Shown: one piece after another, positions 58,337 through 64,000 of the stretch
Numbering within the stretch: the stretch's first letter is position 1
Layout of the letters: each line of letters begins with the position of its first letter
Assembly (NCBI GenBank): GCA_003278145.1
Contig: QCGV01000001.1
Coordinates: 203,616-267,615 of the forward strand
Source of the DNA: OCS116 cluster bacterium AG-390-A19
GTDB taxonomy: Bacteria > Pseudomonadota > Alphaproteobacteria > MED-G09
Direction of reading: 5' to 3'
Length of the DNA stretch: 64,000 nucleotides
Translations under genes and position numbers: made by a program
Notes under the pieces: model-generated
What the model saw: only the letters and a program-made list of their open reading frames with translations
Database searches by the model: none
Told to the model about the DNA's origin: nothing

Positions 58337-58819
58337 ATGACTATTAAAGAAGGCGATACATTACCAGAGGTTACTTTACACCATATGACCGAAAAAGGAC
58401 CAACTCCAATTACTTCAAGTGAATTATTTGGGGGTAAAAAAACTGTTCTTTTTGCAGTTCCTGGTGCATTTACACCAGGTTGCTCAATGCAACATTTGCC
58501 TGGGTTTGTTACTAATTCACAAGAAATTTTAGACAAAGGTGCTGATCAAATAGTTTGTTTATCAGTAAATGATGCGTTTGTAATGGATGCTTGGGGCAAG
58601 GATAAGGGTGCTGAACAAATACTAATGCTTGGTGATGGTAATGGAGATTTTACAGAAGCTACAGGATTAACTATGGATGGTTCAGGTTTTGGTTTGGGTT
58701 CAAGATCTCTTAGATATTCAATGATTATTGAGGATAATACTATTTCAAAATTAAATTTAGAATCTAATCCTGGTGAAATATCTGAATCAAGTGCTGAAAC
58801 TATTTTAAATCAATTATAG
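58337..58819 (+). CDS. Prx5-type peroxiredoxin
   Basis: A 160-residue thiol peroxidase of the Prx5/AhpC-TSA family. The peroxidatic cysteine is in AVPGAFTPGCSMQHLPGFV (PGAFTPxC). Other conserved segments are EILDKGADQIVCLSVNDAFVMDAWGKD and GFGLGSRSLRYSMIIEDN. Cytosolic, no signal peptide. Probably glutathione- or thioredoxin-dependent, as other Prx5 proteins. It is convergent with rnhA; the 4 bp between them and the start of rnhA contain hairpins (separate entry). Confidence 0.95.
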   Translation: MTIKEGDTLPEVTLHHMTEKGPTPITSSELFGGKKTVLFAVPGAFTPGCSMQHLPGFVTNSQEILDKGADQIVCLSVNDAFVMDAWGKDKGAEQILMLGDGNGDFTEATGLTMDGSGFGLGSRSLRYSMIIEDNTISKLNLESNPGEISESSAETILNQL

Positions 58820-58872
58820 AAAATTATATTTTTTCTATACCCATACGAGCGAGTTCATCAGCTCGCTCGTTT
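58815..58872 (+). terminator. Hairpins at the peroxiredoxin/rnhA convergent junction
   Basis: Two inverted repeats lie just after the peroxiredoxin stop. TATAGAAAA/TTTTCTATA (58815-58823 and 58831-58839) is AT-only, with a 7 nt loop. ACGAGCGAG/CTCGCTCGT (58845-58853 and 58862-58870) is a GC-rich 9 bp stem with an 8 nt loop, followed by TT on the plus strand. The second is inside the rnhA coding end (NERADELAR), so protein constraint may explain part of it. They could end the peroxiredoxin mRNA. Confidence 0.45.
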
Positions 58873-59258
58873 CCTAAATTTCCAGCGTGACCTTTCACCC
58901 AGTTCCATTTGACGTTTCTATTATTTTGAAGGTCATCAAGTTGTATCCACAAATCACTATTTTTAACTACTTTTTTAGCTGAAGTTTTCCAATTATTTTT
59001 TTTCCAATTAAAAATCCACTTTGTTATCCCATCTTTTACATAATTGGAGTCAGTATATAGTATTATTTTGTGGTTTTCGTTTAAATATTCCAATGCTTTT
59101 ATGGCTGCAATTAGTTCCATTCTATTATTAGTTGTATTATTTTCTCCACCATAAATTTCAACAGTTTCCTCTTCAAGTTTGATGGTTGCACCCCATCCAC
59201 CGGGGCCTGGATTTCCGGAGCATGCTCCATCCGTATAAACTACAACTTCTTTATTCAT
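58824..59258 (-). CDS. rnhA: Ribonuclease HI
   Basis: RNase HI cuts RNA in RNA-DNA hybrids. The 144-residue protein has the four acidic catalytic positions: [19 protein letters not shown] (Asp), [16 protein letters not shown] (Glu), [13 protein letters not shown] (Asp) and [16 protein letters not shown] (Asp). It overlaps thrB by 8 bp. ispH-thrB-rnhA is a conserved alphaproteobacterial order. Confidence 0.97.
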   Translation of the reverse strand: MNKEVVVYTDGACSGNPGPGGWGATIKLEEETVEIYGGENNTTNNRMELIAAIKALEYLNENHKIILYTDSNYVKDGITKWIFNWKKNNWKTSAKKVVKNSDLWIQLDDLQNNRNVKWNWVKGHAGNLGNERADELARMGIEKI

Positions 59259-60216
59259 TTAAATTATAATATCCTTTATCAGCATTCAATTCATGAAATT
59301 TTATTATTTCCAGGAATTCCATTGGGTCTTGATAGTTAACAATATCGAGATCATTTTTATTTTTCCAGTTATCAATTCTAGTTAAAAAGAATCTTAGAGA
59401 TGATGCATGGCAAAGAAAAGGAATTAATATAATTTCCTCTTTTTCTAATTTTCTTATGGATTGGTAACCTCTAATTAAGTTATGAAAAAAATCTTTTTTG
59501 AGTTCATTATTTTCATTAAAACACCAAGCGTTTATACAGATACATAAATCGTATATAAAGAAATCGTTACACGAGAAATAGAAATCAATTAATCCTGAAA
59601 CTTTTTCCTCCTTAAAAAGAACATTATCTGGAAATAAATCTCCATGAATAATGCCAGAGGGTAAATTTTTAGGCCATTTTTCTTTTATTTTAATAATTTT
59701 ATTTTTAATTTTCTCAAATAGATTACTTTCAAATTTATTAATCTTATCTTTATTTTTTATTAGAAGTTTTTCCCAACCATTTATTGAGAGATCATTTTTT
59801 TTCTTCATTGGAAAATCTTTTGTACTGATATGCATTTCAGCAAGAACTTTTCCAATTTCAAAGGTATGATTTTTTTTGATATTTAATGTAGATTTTCCAT
59901 TTAAGAAAGTTAATAAGGCTGCTGGTTTTGATTTAATTTTACCAATATAATTTAAGGAAGAATTTTTAATAGGTGTTGGACATTTAATTCCTTGGGAAGA
60001 TAAATAATTCATTAAACTTAAGAAAAAATCTAAGTCATTATTTTCATCTATATTTTCATAAATTGTTAAAATAAAATCTTTTGAATCAATTCTAGTTTTA
60101 TAATTAGTATTTTGTATACCTTCATTAATGCCAATAAATGATTCAACATTTTTAAGATTATAATCATTAAGAAAAAAGCTTAATTCTTCTTCTGAAATAT
60201 GTGTAAATACTCCCAT
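59251..60216 (-). CDS. thrB: Homoserine kinase type II (APH-fold)
   Basis: ThrB makes phosphohomoserine for ThrC. The 321-residue protein is the aminoglycoside-phosphotransferase-fold form used by alphaproteobacteria, not the GHMP-kinase ThrB of E. coli. Motifs: [21 protein letters not shown] at the N terminus, the catalytic loop [19 protein letters not shown], the metal motif [19 protein letters not shown], and [16 protein letters not shown] near the end. It lies 3 bp after ispH and overlaps rnhA. Confidence 0.94.
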   Translation of the reverse strand: MGVFTHISEEELSFFLNDYNLKNVESFIGINEGIQNTNYKTRIDSKDFILTIYENIDENNDLDFFLSLMNYLSSQGIKCPTPIKNSSLNYIGKIKSKPAALLTFLNGKSTLNIKKNHTFEIGKVLAEMHISTKDFPMKKKNDLSINGWEKLLIKNKDKINKFESNLFEKIKNKIIKIKEKWPKNLPSGIIHGDLFPDNVLFKEEKVSGLIDFYFSCNDFFIYDLCICINAWCFNENNELKKDFFHNLIRGYQSIRKLEKEEIILIPFLCHASSLRFFLTRIDNWKNKNDLDIVNYQDPMEFLEIIKFHELNADKGYYNLNE

Positions 60217-60219
60217 ATT

Positions 60220-61167
60220 TTATTCCCTAAGCTCTTTAGGTAACTTAAAGGTAATATTTTCATTTGCTATAGTATTTTTTCTAATTTCAACTTTAAATTT
60301 TTTATTTATTATTTTTAGAAATTCATTAATCAAAATTTCAGGTGCGCTTGCGCTAGCGGTTAATCCTATTGATCTGAATTTTTCCATTTCCTTCCAGTCT
60401 ACAGAATTAATATCAGAAACTAGGAAATTATTTCTACATCCTGATTTTTTTGCAACTTCAACCAATCTTATAGAGTTTGATGAATTCTCACCTCCAATAA
60501 CATAAATAGCATCACATTTATTTGCGATACTTTTTACCGCCATTTGCCGATTAGTTGTAGCATAACAAATATCTTCACGAGGTGGTTCGATTATATCTGG
60601 AAACTTTTTTTTAAGTAATTTAATTAATTTTGCCGTATCATCTACAGATAATGTCGTTTGAGTAATAAGCGCAACTTTATCATATTTATCTTTGTCTAGA
60701 CTGTTTATATCATTTTCATTTTCAAGAAGGGTAATTGAATTTTTAGGTATTTGGCCCATTGTACCATCGACCTCTGGATGACCTTTGTGGCCAATTAAAA
60801 AAATATGAAAACCATTATCAAAATGTCTTTTTGCTTCAAAATGAACTTTTAAAACTAATGGACAGGTTGCGTCTGTAAAATCCATTTTTTTTGTACTTGC
60901 CTCTTTTTTTACCTCAGATGAAACTCCATGTGCTGAAAAAATAACTCTTTGACCATCAGGAATATCATCTAATTCATCAACAAAAATAACACCTTTTTCC
61001 TCTAGATCATTAACTACCCAAGGATTGTGAACAATTTCATGCCTTACATAAATTGGCGGTCCATATTTTTCTAAGCTTAGTTCAACAATATTTATTGCTC
61101 TTTCTACACCTGCACAAAAACCTCTTGGATTTGGTAAATATAATATTTTTTCAATTTTTTTATTCAT
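60220..61167 (-). CDS. ispH: 4-hydroxy-3-methylbut-2-enyl diphosphate reductase
   Basis: IspH, the last MEP-pathway enzyme, makes IPP and DMAPP with a [4Fe-4S] cluster. The three cluster cysteines are in NPRGFCAGVERAINIVE, FTDATCPLVLKVH and EDICYATTNRQMAVK. Other conserved segments are RHEIVHNPWVVNDLEEKGVIF, IGHKGHPEVDGTMG and GLTASASAPEILI. The 315-residue length is normal. First gene of the ispH-thrB-rnhA unit. Confidence 0.97.
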   Translation of the reverse strand: MNKKIEKILYLPNPRGFCAGVERAINIVELSLEKYGPPIYVRHEIVHNPWVVNDLEEKGVIFVDELDDIPDGQRVIFSAHGVSSEVKKEASTKKMDFTDATCPLVLKVHFEAKRHFDNGFHIFLIGHKGHPEVDGTMGQIPKNSITLLENENDINSLDKDKYDKVALITQTTLSVDDTAKLIKLLKKKFPDIIEPPREDICYATTNRQMAVKSIANKCDAIYVIGGENSSNSIRLVEVAKKSGCRNNFLVSDINSVDWKEMEKFRSIGLTASASAPEILINEFLKIINKKFKVEIRKNTIANENITFKLPKELRE

Positions 61168-61254
61168 TTTATAGATATGATCAACTACGGTACATATTAA
61201 TTAAATATAAACGTTTTCTTTATAGTTTGTTATTAGGTTTGGGAAAAGTTAATT

Positions 61255-61707
61255 ATGCTAAAATTTATTTATACAATACTTATTGTTGTTTTAATTACAT
61301 CATGTAGTTCTTCTGATTTTGAATTTGACCCTGGTGCATGCCCAAGAGCTGCTATTATGTCTGGGTCAGAAACAAGCATGTTTAATGGATTAAAGATAGA
61401 ATTAAATAGAACAGTAATGATTTGTGAATATAACGTTAAAAGAAAAAAGATAGATTTTAATGTAGGAATTATAGGTGATATTATCAATCAGGATCAATTA
61501 TCAGTTAGTACAATACAAATTCCTTTGTTTATTGCTTTTGTTGGACCTAATGATGTTGTTATAGATAAATGGTCAAAAAATAATATTATTAAAATTAATA
61601 ATAAAAAGATAACATCTTTCAGTATTGGAATAGAGAATCTTAGATCAGATATTATGGAGGGAAGAACTGGATCTTCCTACAAAGTATTGATAGGAATTCA
61701 AAAATAA
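61255..61707 (+). CDS. Small lipoprotein of unknown function
   Basis: A 150-residue exported protein. The N terminus is a lipoprotein signal peptide with lipobox LITSC (MLKFIYTILIVVLITSCSSS). The mature part begins with an acidic stretch and a CPRAAIMSGSETSMF motif, followed by a predicted beta-rich region (VKRKKIDFNVGIIGDI, STIQIPLFIAFVGPNDVVIDKW). I recall similar small lipoproteins with an ACPR motif in other alphaproteobacteria but know no function. Divergent from ispH, 43 bp before the glycine riboswitch. It has no homologous neighbour and could be transcribed alone. Confidence 0.75.
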   Translation: MLKFIYTILIVVLITSCSSSDFEFDPGACPRAAIMSGSETSMFNGLKIELNRTVMICEYNVKRKKIDFNVGIIGDIINQDQLSVSTIQIPLFIAFVGPNDVVIDKWSKNNIIKINNKKITSFSIGIENLRSDIMEGRTGSSYKVLIGIQK

Positions 61708-61734
61708 TATAAAAATGACATTGAAAAGAATCAA

Positions 61735-61740
61735 TATAAT
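61735..61740 (+). promoter_or_regulatory. Putative -10 box of the gcv operon
   Basis: TATAAT ends 10 nt before the first riboswitch helix, so transcription would start at about 61747, right at the aptamer. No -35 box with normal spacing stands out (ATGACA at 61715-61720 is 14 bp upstream). Confidence 0.45.
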
Positions 61741-61749
61741 ATAAAAGTA

Positions 61750-61949
61750 TCTCTGCGGGAGAGACTATCTTTAGCGCCGAAGGAGCAACCGCCCTCGGAA
61801 ACTCTCAGGCAAAAGGACCGCAGAAATATTTGACTCTGGAAAGAAAATCATATGATTTCACCCACGGGGTAAGTATTTAATTATACGAAATCTCTCAGGT
61901 TCCAACGACAGAGGAGGGCAGGCTTAAAAGCCTTATTTCTGTCAAGGAG
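61750..61949 (+). promoter_or_regulatory. Tandem glycine riboswitch (two aptamers plus expression platform) upstream of gcvT
   Basis: Both halves show the gcvT-motif consensus. Aptamer 1 (about 61751-61826) is closed by CTCTGCGG/CCGCAGA and contains GGGAGAG, GCGCCGAAGGAGCAA and CTCTCAGGCAAAAGGACCG. Aptamer 2 (about 61831-61914) contains GACTCTGGAAAG, CACCCACGGGGTAAG and TCTCTCAGGTTCC and is closed by CTCTG/CAGAG. Downstream, GACAGA (61907-61912) can instead pair with TCTGTC (61938-61943), enclosing a small AGGCTT/AAGCCT stem and ending right beside the ribosome site AAGGAG (61944-61949). Glycine binding would hold CAGAG in the aptamer and free the ribosome site: an ON switch for glycine cleavage. 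Direction of control is inferred. Confidence 0.93.
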
Positions 61950-61954
61950 TCTAA

Positions 61955-63085
61955 ATGTCTGAATTAATAAATGAAAATATTTCTATTGAGAAAACCTCTC
62001 TTTTTGATTTTCATAACAAAAATAATGCAAAAATAGTTCCATTCGGCGGTTATTATCTTCCTATAAATTATCCTTCAGGAATTATTGCTGAGCATAATCA
62101 TACTAGATTAAAAGCGAGCTTATTTGATGTTTCTCATATGGGGCAAATTGAGATAAATGGCCCTTTTGTTATGGAGGCCATGGAGAAAATTCTTCCAATA
62201 TCATTTTCAAAGTTAGCACCTGGAAAGATTAAATATACTCAACTCTTAAACCATGAGGGAAAAATAATAGATGATTTAATGATTCATAAAACTAGGGATG
62301 ATAATAGTGTTTGGCTTGTTGTAAATGCTGCTTGTAAACAAAAAGATATCAATCATCTTAGAGATAATTTAAATAAAAAATTTAACATTAACCTAAGAAA
62401 TGATCTTTCCTTAATAGCCTTGCAAGGTCCTAAGTCAGAAAAAATATTAGTAGATTTAATTCCTGAAATTAAAGGGATGGAATTTATGTCTAGTAGTTGG
62501 TTTAGATACAAAAATTATGAAATTTTAATATCAAGATGTGGTTACACTGGAGAGGATGGTTTTGAAATTTCGATCCCTAATAAGCACGTTGTTACATTTA
62601 CTGAAAAACTTTTAAAAAATAACGATGTTAAATTAGCAGGGCTTGGAGCAAGAGACTCGCTTAGATTAGAGGCGGGTCTTTGTTTATATGGGCACGATAT
62701 AGATATAGAAAAAAATCCTATCGAGGCTGGCCTAAAATGGTCGATATGTAAGGATAGAGTTGATAAACAAGATTTTATTGGCGGCCAAGCTATTGCAGGT
62801 GAGTATAAAAAAGGACCTCAAAGAAATTTATTAGGTTTTCTTCCTAAAGGAAGGGCTCCTGCTAGAGAGGGTACTCTAATATACGATTCTAGTAATAAGT
62901 TGATTGGTGAAGTAACAAGCGGAGGTTTTTCTCCTTCTTTAGGGGTACCAATATCTATGGGTTATATAATTTCTTCTTTTAATAATAAAAAAGAAGTTTT
63001 TTTAGATGTTCGTGGAAAAAAAATACCAGCAGATATTATAAAGCTCCCATTTGTTCCTCATAATTATTTTAAAAGGAAAAAGTGA
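61955..63085 (+). CDS. gcvT: Glycine cleavage system T protein (aminomethyltransferase)
   Basis: GcvT transfers the methylene group from aminomethyl-lipoyl-GcvH to tetrahydrofolate, releasing ammonia. The 376-residue protein has KIVPFGGYYLPINYPSGIIAEHNHTR, LFDVSHMGQIEINGP, SRCGYTGEDGFEISIP, GLGARDSLRLEAGLCLYGHDID and TSGGFSPSLGVPISMGYI. The riboswitch and following gcvH and gcvPA show it is true GcvT rather than the related DMSP demethylase DmdA. The ATG lies 5 nt after AAGGAG. Confidence 0.97.
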   Translation: MSELINENISIEKTSLFDFHNKNNAKIVPFGGYYLPINYPSGIIAEHNHTRLKASLFDVSHMGQIEINGPFVMEAMEKILPISFSKLAPGKIKYTQLLNHEGKIIDDLMIHKTRDDNSVWLVVNAACKQKDINHLRDNLNKKFNINLRNDLSLIALQGPKSEKILVDLIPEIKGMEFMSSSWFRYKNYEILISRCGYTGEDGFEISIPNKHVVTFTEKLLKNNDVKLAGLGARDSLRLEAGLCLYGHDIDIEKNPIEAGLKWSICKDRVDKQDFIGGQAIAGEYKKGPQRNLLGFLPKGRAPAREGTLIYDSSNKLIGEVTSGGFSPSLGVPISMGYIISSFNNKKEVFLDVRGKKIPADIIKLPFVPHNYFKRKK

Positions 63086-63457
63086 ATGACAGATATTTTT
63101 TATACCAAAGATCATGAATGGATAAAAGTTAATGGCGATGAGGGTGTTGTTGGGATTACATCTTATGCAAGTGAGCAATTAGGAGATATTGTTTTTGTTG
63201 AATTACCAGAAAAAGGAAACTCTTTTGATCAAGGAAAAGATGTTGCAGTAATTGAGTCTGTCAAAGCGGCAAGTGAAATCTATTCTCCTGCTTCTGGAGA
63301 AATTTTTGAAACTAATTCTTCATTGGAAGAAAAACCTGAAATTATTAATGAAGATCCTTTAGATAGTGGATGGCTCTATAAGATAATTATCAAAAACAAA
63401 GATGAGCTTAAAAATTTAATGAGTGAAGAAGAATACAAGAAATTAATTGGAGCATAA
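63086..63457 (+). CDS. gcvH: Glycine cleavage system H protein
   Basis: GcvH (123 aa) carries the aminomethyl group on a lipoyl lysine, here in [20 protein letters not shown]. The rest ([51 protein letters not shown]) matches the family end to end. The ATG directly follows the gcvT stop codon (TGAATG), with AAAAGGAAAAA as ribosome site. Confidence 0.97.
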   Translation: MTDIFYTKDHEWIKVNGDEGVVGITSYASEQLGDIVFVELPEKGNSFDQGKDVAVIESVKAASEIYSPASGEIFETNSSLEEKPEIINEDPLDSGWLYKIIIKNKDELKNLMSEEEYKKLIGA

Positions 63458-63461
63458 ATCA

Positions 63462-64000
63462 ATGAGATATTTACCTTTAACAAATGATGACAGAAAGAAT
63501 ATGAAAAAGATCATTGGCATAAATGACATTAATGAAATGTTTACCAATGTTCCAAAAGAAGTTTCATTGGATCCCAAATTTAATTTACCAAACCATAAAA
63601 CTGAAATGGAAGTAGGAAAAATTTTATCTGAAATTGCTAATAAAAATATTAACTCCAACCAAGTACCATTTTTTTTAGGAGCAGGAGCTTATAAGCACCA
63701 TATTCCTGCTACTGTTGATCACATAATCCAGCGTTCTGAATTTTTAACATCATATACCCCTTATCAACCTGAGATCTCTCAAGGCACTCTTCAATATCTC
63801 TTTGAATTTCAAACCCAGGTCTCTCTTATTACAGGAATGGATGTCTCTAACGCATCTATGTATGACGGGTCTACCTCAACAGCTGAAGCAGTATCAATGG
63901 CAAAAAGAATTACTAAAAGAAATAAAGTAGTGCTATCTCCAACACTACACCCTCAATATGCAGAGGTAATCAATACATTAATTAGCTCCAATGAAGATGA
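63462..64000 (+). CDS. gcvPA: Glycine dehydrogenase (decarboxylating) subunit 1, GcvPA (cut by window edge)
   Basis: The ORF starts at ATG 63462, 4 bp after the gcvH stop, with GGAG 9 nt upstream, and runs open to the window end (179 codons). The product [14 protein letters not shown]...[19 protein letters not shown]...[21 protein letters not shown]...[20 protein letters not shown] is the N-terminal half of the split P protein. A short gene starting this way indicates the two-subunit GcvPA/GcvPB form; gcvPB should follow outside the window. It is absent from the ORF track because it is incomplete. Confidence 0.94.
   Translation, partial: MRYLPLTNDDRKNMKKIIGINDINEMFTNVPKEVSLDPKFNLPNHKTEMEVGKILSEIANKNINSNQVPFFLGAGAYKHHIPATVDHIIQRSEFLTSYTPYQPEISQGTLQYLFEFQTQVSLITGMDVSNASMYDGSTSTAEAVSMAKRITKRNKVVLSPTLHPQYAEVINTLISSNED

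Noticed and set aside
61955-63085. gcvT as a possible DMSP demethylase (DmdA), a GcvT relative
   Set aside because: It is under a glycine riboswitch and directly followed by gcvH and gcvPA, and its motifs are those of aminomethyltransferase.
1-64000. CRISPR arrays, IS elements, prophage, toxin-antitoxin or secondary-metabolite clusters
   Set aside because: Read through for repeats, transposase, integrase, Cas and NRPS/PKS motifs in the translations and spacers; none seen.

Overview
The window is a gene-dense, strongly AT-rich chromosomal segment of an alphaproteobacterium, most likely a streamlined marine one. The class assignment rests on gene content and order: yqeY-dnaG-rpoD; mutY / dciA-dsbA-smc; an F0 operon atpI-B-E-F'-F separated from F1; xseB-ispA-dxs; pdxH opposite fabI-aroC; ispH-thrB-rnhA with a type II homoserine kinase; a DnaG without a complete zinc site; and etfQO opposite a family 4 UDG-like gene and moaB. 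Low G+C, many 1-14 bp overlaps, TTG/GTG starts, almost no spacers over 200 bp, and the absence of IS elements, prophage, CRISPR or rRNA all suggest genome streamlining. I cannot assign a genus; low-GC SAR116-, AEGEAN-169- or HIMB59-like lineages would fit.

Layout. 1-4680 (minus): greA (cut by the window edge), carB, carA. 4977-10960 (plus): yqeY, dnaG, rpoD, a CAU-anticodon tRNA (probably Ile2), ettA. 10965-15527 (minus): mutY, pmbA/tldE, a cysQ-like phosphatase, mlaA, mlaC. 15554-22439 (plus): dciA, dsbA-like, smc, the F0 ATP synthase genes. 22436-31381: moaB and a degenerate UDG (minus), etfQO and ispE (plus), a polyprenyl diphosphate synthase (minus), trmN6-like, single-chain glyS and a PPDK lacking its C-terminal domain (plus). 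31388-34906 (minus): ygfZ, nadA, nadC, an SDR. 34968-37281 (plus): dihydroorotase, acuI-like reductase. 37285-40644 (minus): tadA, an ACAD11-like acyl-CoA dehydrogenase, class II DAHP synthase. 40702-50664: rluB-like, rsmD, a DmdB-like acyl-CoA ligase, tsaC (minus), a DmdC-like dehydrogenase, an MBL hydrolase, xseB, ispA and a frameshifted dxs. 50667-61167: aroC, fabI, pdxH, an MBL hydrolase, tldD, thrC, an M19 dipeptidase, a peroxiredoxin, rnhA, thrB, ispH. 61255-64000: a small lipoprotein, then a tandem glycine riboswitch controlling gcvT-gcvH-gcvPA (the last cut by the window edge).

Most genes are core metabolism: pyrimidines (carAB, pyrC), NAD (nadA, nadC), aromatic amino acids (class II DAHPS, aroC), threonine (thrB, thrC), isoprenoids (dxs, ispE, ispH, ispA, polyprenyl synthase), outer-membrane lipid transport (mlaA, mlaC), and the TldD/TldE protease at two loci. 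The acyl-CoA ligase, two acyl-CoA dehydrogenases, ETF-QO and AcuI-like reductase suggest acyl-CoA catabolism, possibly of DMSP-derived methylmercaptopropionate or acrylate.

I see no clearly new multi-gene system. The most unusual items are the truncated PPDK beside a single-chain GlyRS, the dxs frameshift at an A6 run, a metallo-hydrolase translationally coupled to a DmdC-like dehydrogenase, an internal 83-residue duplication in the SMC coiled coil, and a UDG-like protein with eroded catalytic motifs. No gap exceeds 300 bp; the largest are 4681-4976 and the riboswitch leader 61708-61954.
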